From the NCBI GenBank assembly GCA_030544235.1, contig CM060470.1:11619356-11683355 (forward strand): DNA of 64,000 nt, given 5' to 3'. Made by a program: the position numbers and the translations under genes. Each line of letters opens with the position of its first letter. Within the stretch, counting starts at the first letter, position 1. The notes below the pieces were generated by a model, which saw nothing but the letters and a program-made list of their open reading frames with translations, was not told the DNA's origin and made no database searches. Below, in pieces: positions 25,699 to 37,600 of this stretch. The DNA comes from Lepturacanthus savala. Lineage: Eukaryota > Chordata > Actinopteri > Scombriformes > Trichiuridae.

Positions 25699-28600
25699 TA
25701 TGTATATGTCTATATAACGCAAAGTATTAAGTAGTTGCTCAGTTCAAAGTTCAGGAGTGTTAAAATGACACCAAGTTTCTTATATTATTCTGCTCAGGTG
25801 ATTTTAAGTAAATGTTTTTCCTCACTTAGAAACAGCATCTGTTTTTGTAAGGTTGTATATCCCTGATTTCACGAGTTTATTTTTTGATAATGATTAGGCT
25901 GTAGTGCCGAGTGCTATAAAATGTCTGAAATCTAAGCTTAATCAAGTGTAATAGTTTGTTTTCAGTTTTTTAATGACAAATTTGGAAGAAATTATCTGCT
26001 CATTGTGTTCCTTTACTCTTATCTTGACTGAGAATAATTTCATTGTCAAAGTTTCTAGTCTGGACAGTCTAGGCTGTATTTGTTGTTTGTTCCCCCCTTT
26101 AAACCTTCCCTCTCTCCTCTTTTCCTCTTGGTTGTTCTTTACCATTTCAGCTGTTAGGAGACTCCAGGAATAAGGTAGTTGGTCATTTTACATCCTGTTT
26201 GTGTATCCTTGCCATCACGCACTAATCAAATTCAGAAATCGATAATGCAGCTGCTTGGCTCATTATAGTGGCTCCTGATGCTCCTCCACCCAAATATTTT
26301 TATTCATTTATTTATTTATTTGGTTTTACCATCACATCCCAAATGTGTGCATCTATGGTACTTCAGAAAAAAAATCTTCACATCACATTGCGATATTTAT
26401 TTATTTAGTATTTTTTTTCAACAATCCATCAGATTGAATCTGCTTTAGTGTTTGTAGAATCTCCCTCTGCATTTGTAGTCAAGACCTCTGCTTACTTGTT
26501 GCACTGCTTGACTGACATTGTTTAAATTTAAATCACAATTTATTCAACTATTAAATTTAAACTTAATGTTAAAAGTGTCGATGAATTAAAGGACAGTGCA
26601 CATCACAAAAAAAAAACAAAAACAGAGTAAACAGCATGGCTACCTGATGCGACTGGCAACCCTTTTCATTGGAGATTCTTCCCTCTCAGCTGAGAGCGTC
26701 TGCCTAAGCACGTTCCCCGCTGAGCTTGTTTTAACATTAAAGCATCGTCGTGCTCCGCTATCATCCCGCCCGCCTCTCTGATCTTCTCGCTCCTGCAGAG
26801 GAAGCCTTTGAGGCGGCGGTACGAATCGCCGGGGATGTACTCCGACGACGACGCCAACAGCGACGCGTCCAGCGCCTGCTCGGAGCGCTCGTACGGCTCG
26901 CGGAACGGCGGCATCCCCCACTACCTGCGCCAGACGGAGGACGTGGCGGAGGTGCTGAACCACTGCGCCAGCTCCAACTGGTCGGAGAGGAAGGAGGGCC
27001 TGCTGGGCCTGCAGAACCTGCTTAAGAGCCAAAGAATACTCAGGTGCGGGATTGGGATGGTATCAAAGATGCCCCTTGGTGTTCGCTTTTACACAATGAA
27101 AAATTACATTCGCCATGACCGCCCCTTACCACAGCACATTGGTGTATCCTGCCTTTAAATGGTGAAGCAAGTATTCAGGTATTTTTTTTTTTGTATAGTA
27201 TATTTCAACAACCAGGTAATTCAAATTGCTTTACTTAAAACATTAAAAGCATCCAGATACGTTTGTAAAAACAGTTGATTAAAAGGGGAAAAATCACAGA
27301 TTTAAAATAAGAACAATCAGAAGTTAACATTTTTTCAATTAAGTGAACTTAAAGTAAAATACTTAAAGTATAAAATTATAAGTAATCAGTTACCATTTGG
27401 TTTTTTAGTTGTCCAGCGGTTCTCAACCTAGGGCCGGGCCCCCTCTAAAGGATCGCTAGATAAATGTGAGGGGTCATGATTTTATTAAATGGAGAGAAAA
27501 GAAGAAAGAAACAGTTTTTATACACAAATCTCTTTTCACTTTTTGAACTTTTTTTCTCTAATCTAATTCTAATATTGAATCATTTGTTAAAATGAAACAT
27601 GGGAAGTTTAGGGGGAATATTCGCTATTTGGTGGAGCGGTTAATGTGACCCCGACTACAGTTGAGGGTTGGAAAGACATAATCCAAAGACAAAAATAGTT
27701 GGAAACAACTGGCTTAAAAGCTTGTTATAATATCTATTGTGTCAAATCTTCTTCTGGAAAATTAACTAAAGGTGTTAGATAAATGTAGCGGAGTAGAGAG
27801 TCTAATATTTCACACTGAAATAGTGGAAGTAGAAAGTAGAATACAAGCTTGAAGCTTTTTTGTGGACAGTCCTACTCGGGAAAAGTGCAAATAACCAGAA
27901 ATTACAGTACGTGAGTAAATTAATTGAATTACTTTCCACCAGTGCTCCCTATGTGAGTGCAATACCACCACTTGTAGATCAGTGGAGTAGCGTGCAACCG
28001 TTGTGTATCATGTGACCTGTGTTCATGAGGAATTGTTCGGAGCCCTCATTTCGTTTTAAATTAAAGGGTCATCTGTATAACATTAAGAGTCCTAATGTAG
28101 AAAATAACAACCGCAAATTTTAGAGAGCTCTGCAATGAGTTATTGAGTTGTCTCTTTTATTCACTATAGCCGAGTGGAGCTGAAGAGACTTTGTGAGATC
28201 TTCACAAGAATGTTTGCAGATCCTCACAGCAAGGTAAAGAAGAATTGTACTAACCGAAAGCATGATATCCTAATTACATCTGTAAATGACAAAGCTGTGA
28301 CTTATCTGAAACTAACGGAGTGTCTCTTGTCGCATGGTCTGCCTTGCTGTGGATTTAACAACAGAGAGTAAGTGTGTCGGTCCATACTCATCCAAACAGG
28401 CATTAACCCCAAATCTGGCTAAACATTAAAAACTAGCGTTTTAATCCCCTTTTACGTGAAAGTAAGCGGGTGCTGTCGTTCTCAGGTGTTCAGCATGTTC
28501 CTGGAGACTTTGTTGGACTTTGTCACGGTACACAGGGAGGACCTACAGGATTGGCTTTTCGTCTTGCTCACCCAGCTGCTGAAGAAGATGGGGGCAGACC

Positions 28601-31600
28601 TGCTTGGCTCGGTCCAGGCCAAAGTCCAGAAGGCTCTGGATATCACAAGGTCTGAAATGCAAAGCAGGGCATGGCTTTTCAGATCACAGAGTGTGGATTT
28701 GTGAGGATATCTGGTATATGAAGGGACATTTTACACTTTTGGAATTGTGGAATTGAAAACACACTCACACTACTTGAGTAATATTTCTGTTATGTTTGAA
28801 GGGGGTCCCAAACAGGCAATCACAAAACAAATGGGAAACAGAACAGAACAAGACACAATTATATGTATTATACAGTGACTAGTTTCAACTGGTGCATAAT
28901 GTTCCATATTAATAATTTTAACTTGTCTTTTCTTGATCCTTTTTAGGGAGTCCTTCCCATTTGACCAACAGTTCAACATTCTCATGAGGTTTATTGTAGA
29001 TCAGACTCAGACACCAAATCTCAAGGTATAGTAGAAAAAGATATTCTAATGCCACATGAAGGCAAAGTGGTTTGGGACCACATGTAATTCATGTTGGTAA
29101 TGCATGTTGTCTCTTTAGGTGAAGGTAGCCATTTTGAAGTACATCGAGTCCTTGGCTCGGCAGATGGACCCGACAGACTTTGTCAACTCTAGCGAGACTC
29201 GCCTGGCTGTATCTCGTATCATCACCTGGACCACTGAACCCAAAAGTTCAGATGTCAGGAAGGTAGGTCCGGCCCTCTGTGGTGAATATGAACGGGGACA
29301 AATATCTTCAGGGCTCCTTTACACCATGATTGTTTTGTTATGAGACAACAACTTGAAATATTAAGTTTCATCTGGAATATTTTTTTTTATTTCTTATTGT
29401 TTTATTCCCTTTCCTTGAATTTATATCTCTACTTATTTTCAATGGGATGCATATATTCAATATATGTTTTTAAAATTACTATGAGGAACTTTTATAAAAA
29501 GATGTCATGATGCCATTGATGTGTCTACAACACCATCAGCAAGAAGATTTCTATACAGTTATTCTAAACGCCTGCGCTTGGGTCAGATTCCCAGTAGCGA
29601 GAAAAAAGCAGTGAATCAAGGAAATAAAACATTATTTTCTGATTGTTTCACAGCTGATATGTTCCAAAGCACAAATAAACCACACAAGCCCTGTAGGAAG
29701 GAGCCACATTGCTGACTTTGGTGCGAATGCAGCCTTAAAAAACAAAGTTTAATTCACCATCATCATATTACAATTATTAATCTTACATAGACATAAATAG
29801 ATACATTACCACTCTATTTATGCATCTTACAAACAACTGTTTACAAAAGCATTTTTTCCACATGGTGCTGCTAAAATCAACAAAAAATGGAAGCTCCTTG
29901 TAGTAACTTTTTGATTCAATAAAAAATATTTTGCTTCCACTAACACTAAAAAGTGGACATAATGAAACTCACATCGAAGCCTTCTTTCCTTTTAATCGCT
30001 TTATTCCTTTGTTTTATTCTTTGTTTTTGGCTCGGCACCAGTTAGTGTGGACATACTCTATAATCAATACTATACTAAACTATTACTATTAATGGTATTA
30101 GAAGTGGGTAAGCAAGCTTATTCCAATTGCTTATTCCAAAAACCAATTGCTTGAAAACTTTGGTCAGTATGAAGATACAGGAAGATAACAGATGCATTGT
30201 TTATTGTTGGTTGAATATTTATTTTTTGTATCTCATCAAAGCATACGTTGGGCAGCCAGTCCCATTTTCTATTTTTTTCTTTTTTTAATCATTAGGCTGT
30301 AGTGTTTGTTTAACAGCAGTTGTAAACTTTGATAATAGGCCCTCTCCATGTGGGTGGCCATGGGTCAACGGCCCATTATCTTCCCCTTCTTTCATGCACG
30401 TCATATGTTCTCCCTCCCGTGTAGCCTTCTGTTGGTTTTTCCACTGCTGTTATCCAAGTGAAATCCTCACCTAGTTTCAATTCAGCCTGACGTGACCTCC
30501 AGGCAGGTTCATAGAAATTTTAAAAGGACGGAAAAAATTGAGTCCGCTGCTGTAACCAGACATTGTTTTCTTTACTGAATGCAAAATATGCATTATCTGG
30601 GGAAATTAAACCACACCACATAGGTTTGTGCCAGGTTAATTATGAAAGTTTGGTACAGTTTTGCATCCAAATGTATCCTGTAATGCCCATTCTGCCTTGC
30701 CACTGTGCCCCAGACCCTTCATAACTGGGTGAGCGAGGAGCTAGCTGGCAGGTCCAGTACTGCGGCGTTGCTTTCCACTGAGGGCAACCAGGAAGAAAGG
30801 TGTAAGCAGGTAGAAGCCCGCGCCAACAGCCGATTACAGCACGCAATGCCCCCCGCCTGCCCGGCGCCTAACCAACACCTTCGAGACTGCGAAAACTCGA
30901 GTGTGGCATCTCTCACTCACCTCTGCCATTTATGCTGTAGCTGATTTGCTGTAACATCCTTCTAAAAACCAGTCTGTGCCTTGCAAATGGATCACTCACC
31001 AAAATGATTAAGCTTGTTATGCAACCAGAAAAGACGTAGGTTTAACCATTGTATAAATGCAGGAAAGGCTTGTTGCTCTGTATGAACTGACTTCTTTGTT
31101 AATTTTATCGCTCAACATTGATAGGAATGTTGTTTTGTTACTACTGAGTGCCTAACACGATTTGTTTGTCTCACTCACTCACCCTAACCGACCTCTTGTC
31201 CACCTGCATACCTGCATGTTTTAACATTCCTTTGTTGTTTTTTTTATTAATCAAGACTTTCAAAACATCTTTTGAAAGTATGGCGCTAGATAATATAAAA
31301 AATTGGAAATGCATCCTTCCAAACAAAAGGAATATTGTGTCCATAAGTCCTTAAAGGTTAACCTAAGCACAAATGAAGAAAATCATTTTCTAATTGTCAC
31401 AAAATATTTCAATCAGTCATTTAACCCCTTGTTTTCAGTCAATGCTTGGTCAAACTAGAACCTACAAGCCTGTAAATGTATTAAAATTTTAGCCAATCAT
31501 TATTACTCGTATCACTTCATTGTTCATTGTTGGCTCTGCCTCCACAGAGTAGAACATTACAGGCCGATTTTCAGTAATGTTTTGTAGTGTATATTTTTTC

Positions 31601-34600
31601 AACAATAGCAAACTCCCTACTCCCTACAGGCCCTTTACCTTTGATTTGTACTCACTTCTTGCATGTTGCAACAATCATACAGTGATGATGTCTTTTGAAT
31701 ATATGAATTCTTCTTTTAGTTTTCCTGAATGCAGCTGTCAACACTTTCTTAACAATTTCTTTCTACAGGCTAATGTGTGTGTAACAACGAGTGCACTATA
31801 GAGCTGAGAAGTCGGTTGTCTTGGTTTCAGAATTGTTCTTGTTTGTTTTATTAGCGACAAACTTGAAATCACTTTGGCTCCTTTGCCCGTTACCAAGGCA
31901 TTTCTGGAACCAGGGAAACCATCTTAACTTTCCACTGATCCTAACCCGTTGTGCTACACTGCCTCCAGGCGGCCCAGGTGGTGCTGATCTCCTTGTTCGA
32001 GCTCAACACCCCGGAGTTCACCATGCTGCTGGGAGCTCTGCCCAAGACCTTCCAGGATGGAGCGACCAAACTGCTGCACAATCACCTGAAGAACTCGAGT
32101 AATACCAGCAGCAGCGTGGTAAGCAGAGGAAAACCCTGTTGTATTTGATGCCAACTATGCAGATCTTAAACTCTGTGCTAAAAAAATGACATACAGAGCC
32201 ACAAATATTAGAAAATCCAAAGTTCTTCAGTCTAGTTTCAGTCAAAGAAGATCCAAAGTATTTTAGTCAAATTTACGTCTAAGATCCAAAATATTTCAGG
32301 CTAGTTTCAGTCTAAGAAGTTCCAAAGTATTTTAGTCTTGTTCAGTCAAAAAAGATCCAAAATATTTTAGTCTCGTTTCAAAGATCCAAAGTATTTTCAA
32401 GTATTACTAGTTTTTATGAGAGCTATGACATCTCAGATCAGCAAAACTAAGTTATCTTACATTGTTAAGTGTGAAGGACATGGATTTTGTCTCGTCTTTG
32501 TCTCATTTCTGTCACAGGAAAAAAAAAACATCCTTGACAAATCCCACAAATGATATTGATATTTCAAGTCTCACAAACTTTTGTAATGGATTCACGGACA
32601 GCGGCTTAATCGAATTATTGCTCGGTCGCCACTTTTAGATTTCATTGTAATTTCATTGATTTCCCCAGGGGTCTCCGAGCAACACCATCGGCCGGACACC
32701 GCCACGCCACACCCCCAGCAGAACCAGCCCCCTCACCTCTCCAACAAACTGCTCGCATGGAGGACTGTCTCCAAGGTTAGCTCGCCCGCTGATCTGTTCT
32801 CGAGCTACTCTCTACCACACACCTCCTGTCCTAATGCATGGCTATGGGTTGACCATACGGATGTGCCTGAAGTCATATTCTGCCATTTGTAGTTGAACTA
32901 ACACACTAGTTTAACACAGGAGCATGTTCAAGAGTGAGTTGCTCAGAGGGGTTGGCACACATCCTTTATCCTAAGGAATGTAGCTTTAAATAAAGAAGAC
33001 AAATCAGTTTTTCCATCGATCACAATTACCCACTTTACTGATTAATGCCTCAGACACAATTGGTGCTATAAAGTTACTGATAACCAGGCCGTTTGAAGGA
33101 GGAACACTTTTATTTGCTCCTTCGAGGCTGATGATTACGGTTTCCTTAAAGGACAGTTTTCTTCTCTCTGACTGAGCAGCTCATTCAGCTGAGGCACTAT
33201 ACAGGTCTTTTATCTGCAAGCAGAAACCCATAAACACAGATGAAATAGGCACCGTGGCATCTGGTTATGACCACTGTGCTATAGTGAACCTGAAGTACGT
33301 TCTGCGTGGCCCACTTTGTGGTGGGGACAGGTTCATTTCACGCAAAGGCGTCTTTGTGGGATTCTGCTACTTTCTATTGCTCTCCTCTGAATTAACACTT
33401 TCCACTTAACCTTCAAAGCTCAGACTAGTTTCTTTTTGTCTTTTTTCTCTTTCCGCACGCGTGTTGTTTTTTCTCTTTCTCCCCCTTTGTCTCGTCTTGT
33501 CTTGTCTCGTTGGTTTCCTCCTCCTCCTCCTTTCTCCCTCCTCCTCCTCCTCCTCCTCCTCCTCCATTCCTCATTCTCTCACCCCTTCTGTCCGTCCTTC
33601 CCTCCCGGCCGCGCTGTGGCAACAGTCGGTTATGGGGTTGGGGTGTCGACGGTCTGTCAAAGCAGTCCCCTGCCCCTCCTCCTCCTCCTCCGCCTCACTC
33701 CACCCCTGCTGCCCCCTCCCTAAGGGTCCTGCGCAGAGCATATTCACCCAGGTAATAAGGCAGGCTGAGATAAAAAAAAAAAAGGAGATTATGCCCTTCA
33801 AGGAAACCAGGCCCGTGTCCTTTTCCTTTCTCCAAACCAGTTGAGATTATCTTTTAGTTTTTCATAATGTCAGTTTCTCACTGAATGCATGTGACACCAC
33901 CATCTCTAAATGGGGAAATCGTGTAACATTGCTTCAGTGTTGTGCTTAATGCCATGCTGTGTGTGAAATGCGTAATGAGACACACATCTATGGATTACGT
34001 ACAGTATAGTTTATCCCTGATCCCTCACTTTCTAAAAGATTATATTTCTATAGAAATGCTAAAATCACTTTTAAATGAAGGCAAAACAAAATTCTTTTCA
34101 TCTTCTTCCGATTTTTTTAACCATGATTCTTACGTGCCTATCCGTGTGTGTGTTTGTGTGTCTGGTAGCATGATGGAGTATGACACAGAGAACATGAACT
34201 CAGAAGAGATCTACAGCTCACTGCGCGGCGTCACCGAGGCCATCCAGAGCTTCAGCTACCGCAGCCAGGAGGACCTGAACGAGCCAATCAGACGGGAGGG
34301 CAAGAGAGACGACGCCGTGAGTCACACACTTTACCTGCGAATGCTAAAATGCTGGGTTAAAATAATGTTCCTAAGCCTTTTTTGTTTTTTACATTTTCTT
34401 GGAAAGGGTTACATTTTCATTTACCTTGTTGATGGAACTTGAATACCTGAATGCTATGGATGTTATAAAGCCTCATATCCAGATTATCGGATCTCTGCCC
34501 TTTGGATTTGTGAGTTATTACATAATAAGAAGAGAATTGAATATTGGATTTGGGTCCTGTTACATGATTAGTAACTAAAGCACTCAGTGGTTTAAGTTTA

Positions 34601-37600
34601 ATTTGGCCCTAATCAGTGTATAGACCCTGTTATATAACAGCAAATCAGAAAGAGAGAGGGAGTATCTAAATGTGTTTTCACATAAAAGTGAAATAATATA
34701 CATTGATATTATCATTTCATATCAAATTTTCCCCTTAATTGAATAAAACATCTATCCGAGTTTCAGTATTCTATAATGAGGCACTGATAGTAGACAATAT
34801 AATTTGCAATAATAACTTATAGTATCATGAGCCTGCTGAAAACATGTATTTCATTACTCCAATCAGTATTTCAGAGGCTGTAATTCTTCGTTACAGACAA
34901 CCTCACATACTTCATACCACATGTAACAGTCTGGCTCTGTGTCCCTTAGTTGCTGTTCTCCACCAGTCCACTAGATGTCCTCGGACTTTGCCTCCTTTCC
35001 CCGTCTACACACCTATTCCCTATCAATAATCTTATAATCTGTAATAATAATAATAATAAATAATTATTCATCAATTATCTTTTACACATTCCCTTATCAG
35101 GTCATCACTATTTCTCTTTTTTTTTCTTGGCCAGTTCATCAAGCCTGAGTCTGTGGTTTTTATACCAAGCCTTATTTGTAGGCCCGTTCCCCTTGTTTAG
35201 GAATTCTGCACTTTTCAGATCCATATATAATATCAATAAGATTTAATTATGAACTTGTATTGGTTCATTACTAAAACGTGTTTATCTTACAATTCTAGAA
35301 AGTTTGGCACAGATAAGCTCTATTGCGTTAGAGAGCAATGAGTTGAGAGTAAAAGAAAATGTTTTAAGACATGAAAAGGAAATTTAAACCCTGAAAAGTG
35401 ACAACAATAATTACATATGAGCGTTAATCCCACTTTTGTCCCTAATTCTCCCTCCTCCTACCTACCCTGCTGTCTCACAGGCTGGGAGAGAAGGCTTGGC
35501 GTCGTCCCCTGGCTCTGATGCCCGCCTGGGCTTGGATGTGGTGGAAGGGGGTCGCACCGCCTTGGATAACAAGACCTCGCTGCTCAACACGCCGTCGTCG
35601 CGCTCCTTCTCCGGGCCACGCGGTCGCGAGTTCGCTCCCTACGGCTACGGAGAAACCATCTGCACGTACGACAAGAGCGCGCTGAAGGAGGCCGTGTTTG
35701 ACGACGACGTGGAGCAGTTCCGCGACTGTGAGTGCACACGATAATAAAACCTGGGGAGAGATAGATTAGAGAGATTAGACTGTTAAATGTCATATAAAAT
35801 TATAATAAATGATCAAAATCCTATTCATAGTAGATTTAGAGTTTTCGCAGCTTTCTTTTTCTGAAACATAGTGGTTTTAACTGCTCAACCGTCATGTGAT
35901 TTAGTTCCAGTTCAACTTTTCAGATTGAAATCTATATACAAACAGATCACTGAAATTGCACTAAACAAACCCTCTTGTATACAATATAGAAGCATCTTCA
36001 TTAACAACAATAAATTATGATATGCTAACATGCTGCTGGAAAACTTTTCAATATCTTTCCAGTATATTCTTACCATTAAGGGTCACAGTATGTTTTTTTT
36101 TTCAATTTTCTTTTTTAAAAGCAACCATTTTTCTTTGCAATTTGCTGCCTTTTGTTGTTCCGATCAAGACCAAGACAGTAAAATACTATCGCAGGACTAA
36201 ACGGGAGCATATGTCCACCTTGTTCATATGTAAATCATTCTGCCGATCCATCTGTCATCCACCATCACCCCCTACACGCTGTGTAGTGTGATCCAGTCAC
36301 GTTGTTCTGACATACTACAGGAGACGTACTACAAGAGTCCTGAAAGCTTACTGCTGTTAAAAGATATTAAGACTTCTGACTACATGTTGTGTCATGTTGT
36401 AAACACCTTCACGTTGACATTGGAGGTGGAACTTTCTCTGCATTATGTTTACGACAAACACAGGTGTGTGTGTGTCTGTGTATGTGTGTGTGCGTGAGAG
36501 AGAGAAAGTCTGTAGCTCCTCTTTTGTAGAACAGAAGCCAGCCTGTGTAGTTGTTGTGGTTGTTGTCATCACATCCTTTGCTCTGCACCCTCCTGCCCCC
36601 CCCCCCCTCTATCTCCCACCTCCACCTTCATCCCTCCTCCACTCCCCCCCCCCCCCTCACCCCTCCTCCTCTCCAGGCCGACGTCAGGAAAGTGGCGAAA
36701 ACAAGATGACGCTCCCCAAGGTCTTTGCTCCTGGTAAAGACGCCTCCCCCGCCTGACAGACTCGCTGACTGACTAAACGACTGAGCAGATTTTCTGACTG
36801 TACTTTCATTCCACTCACTCCTTTGTCTGCATCGCTCACCCTGCCGACACCATTTTTGCTTATTTAACTCCACCTATGACCTGGACTGCACCTCAAGCCC
36901 AACCGTTGTGTACCCGAATCAGCTTCCTGGTGTTTTCTTCTAATGGTTGCAGGATCCTCTGCATTACACTGAATGTTTGGGGAATTGGTAAAAAATAATA
37001 CTTTACTTTCACTATAGTTCCGTCAATAAGTAAAACAATGACACAATGTAAGGACCGCCATATATAAACCAAAAAAAAAAAACATTTATTTACTGTATAT
37101 CCCATTGACATATTTATTTCCATTTTATTTGTGTATTATTTTCACTTAGTACATGAATTCATTTAATTTCAAATTTAATTTTCCATATTATATACTGAAG
37201 TGGAAGTGCAGAGAGAAATAAAAAGGATGAATATATAAATCAATACGTTTAAAAATGAATAAATAAAATGGAAAATCAAATATATGTGGCATTTATGTGC
37301 AAATGGTAAACATATGCGAATAAATACATTTAATTAATTAAATGCTTAATAAAAAATATATATATATGTGCATTTACTGACATATTAATTTATGAGCCGA
37401 GTCATTCGTTGATTTATTTTAATTCAGGCAGGTTCGTTCCTCCATAATTTTGGCCATGTGTTTCTGACACTTTCTGTTATAAAACATCTAAAGCAAAAAT
37501 CTTACCAGATAGGGTCTGTGGTCTAGTTTTTGTGAGTTTATGGGTCATCGACATGATGAAGATTGAGAACCACTGGCGTAGAATTAATGTAGGGCACACT

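Noticed and set aside
26640..27032. 130-codon open frame on the - strand
   Set aside because: Antisense shadow of clasp1 exon 20.
33436..33844. Overlapping Ser/Pro/Leu-rich frames
   Set aside because: Only the 33626-33751 part in the CLASP1 frame is supported; the rest is CCT repeat translation.
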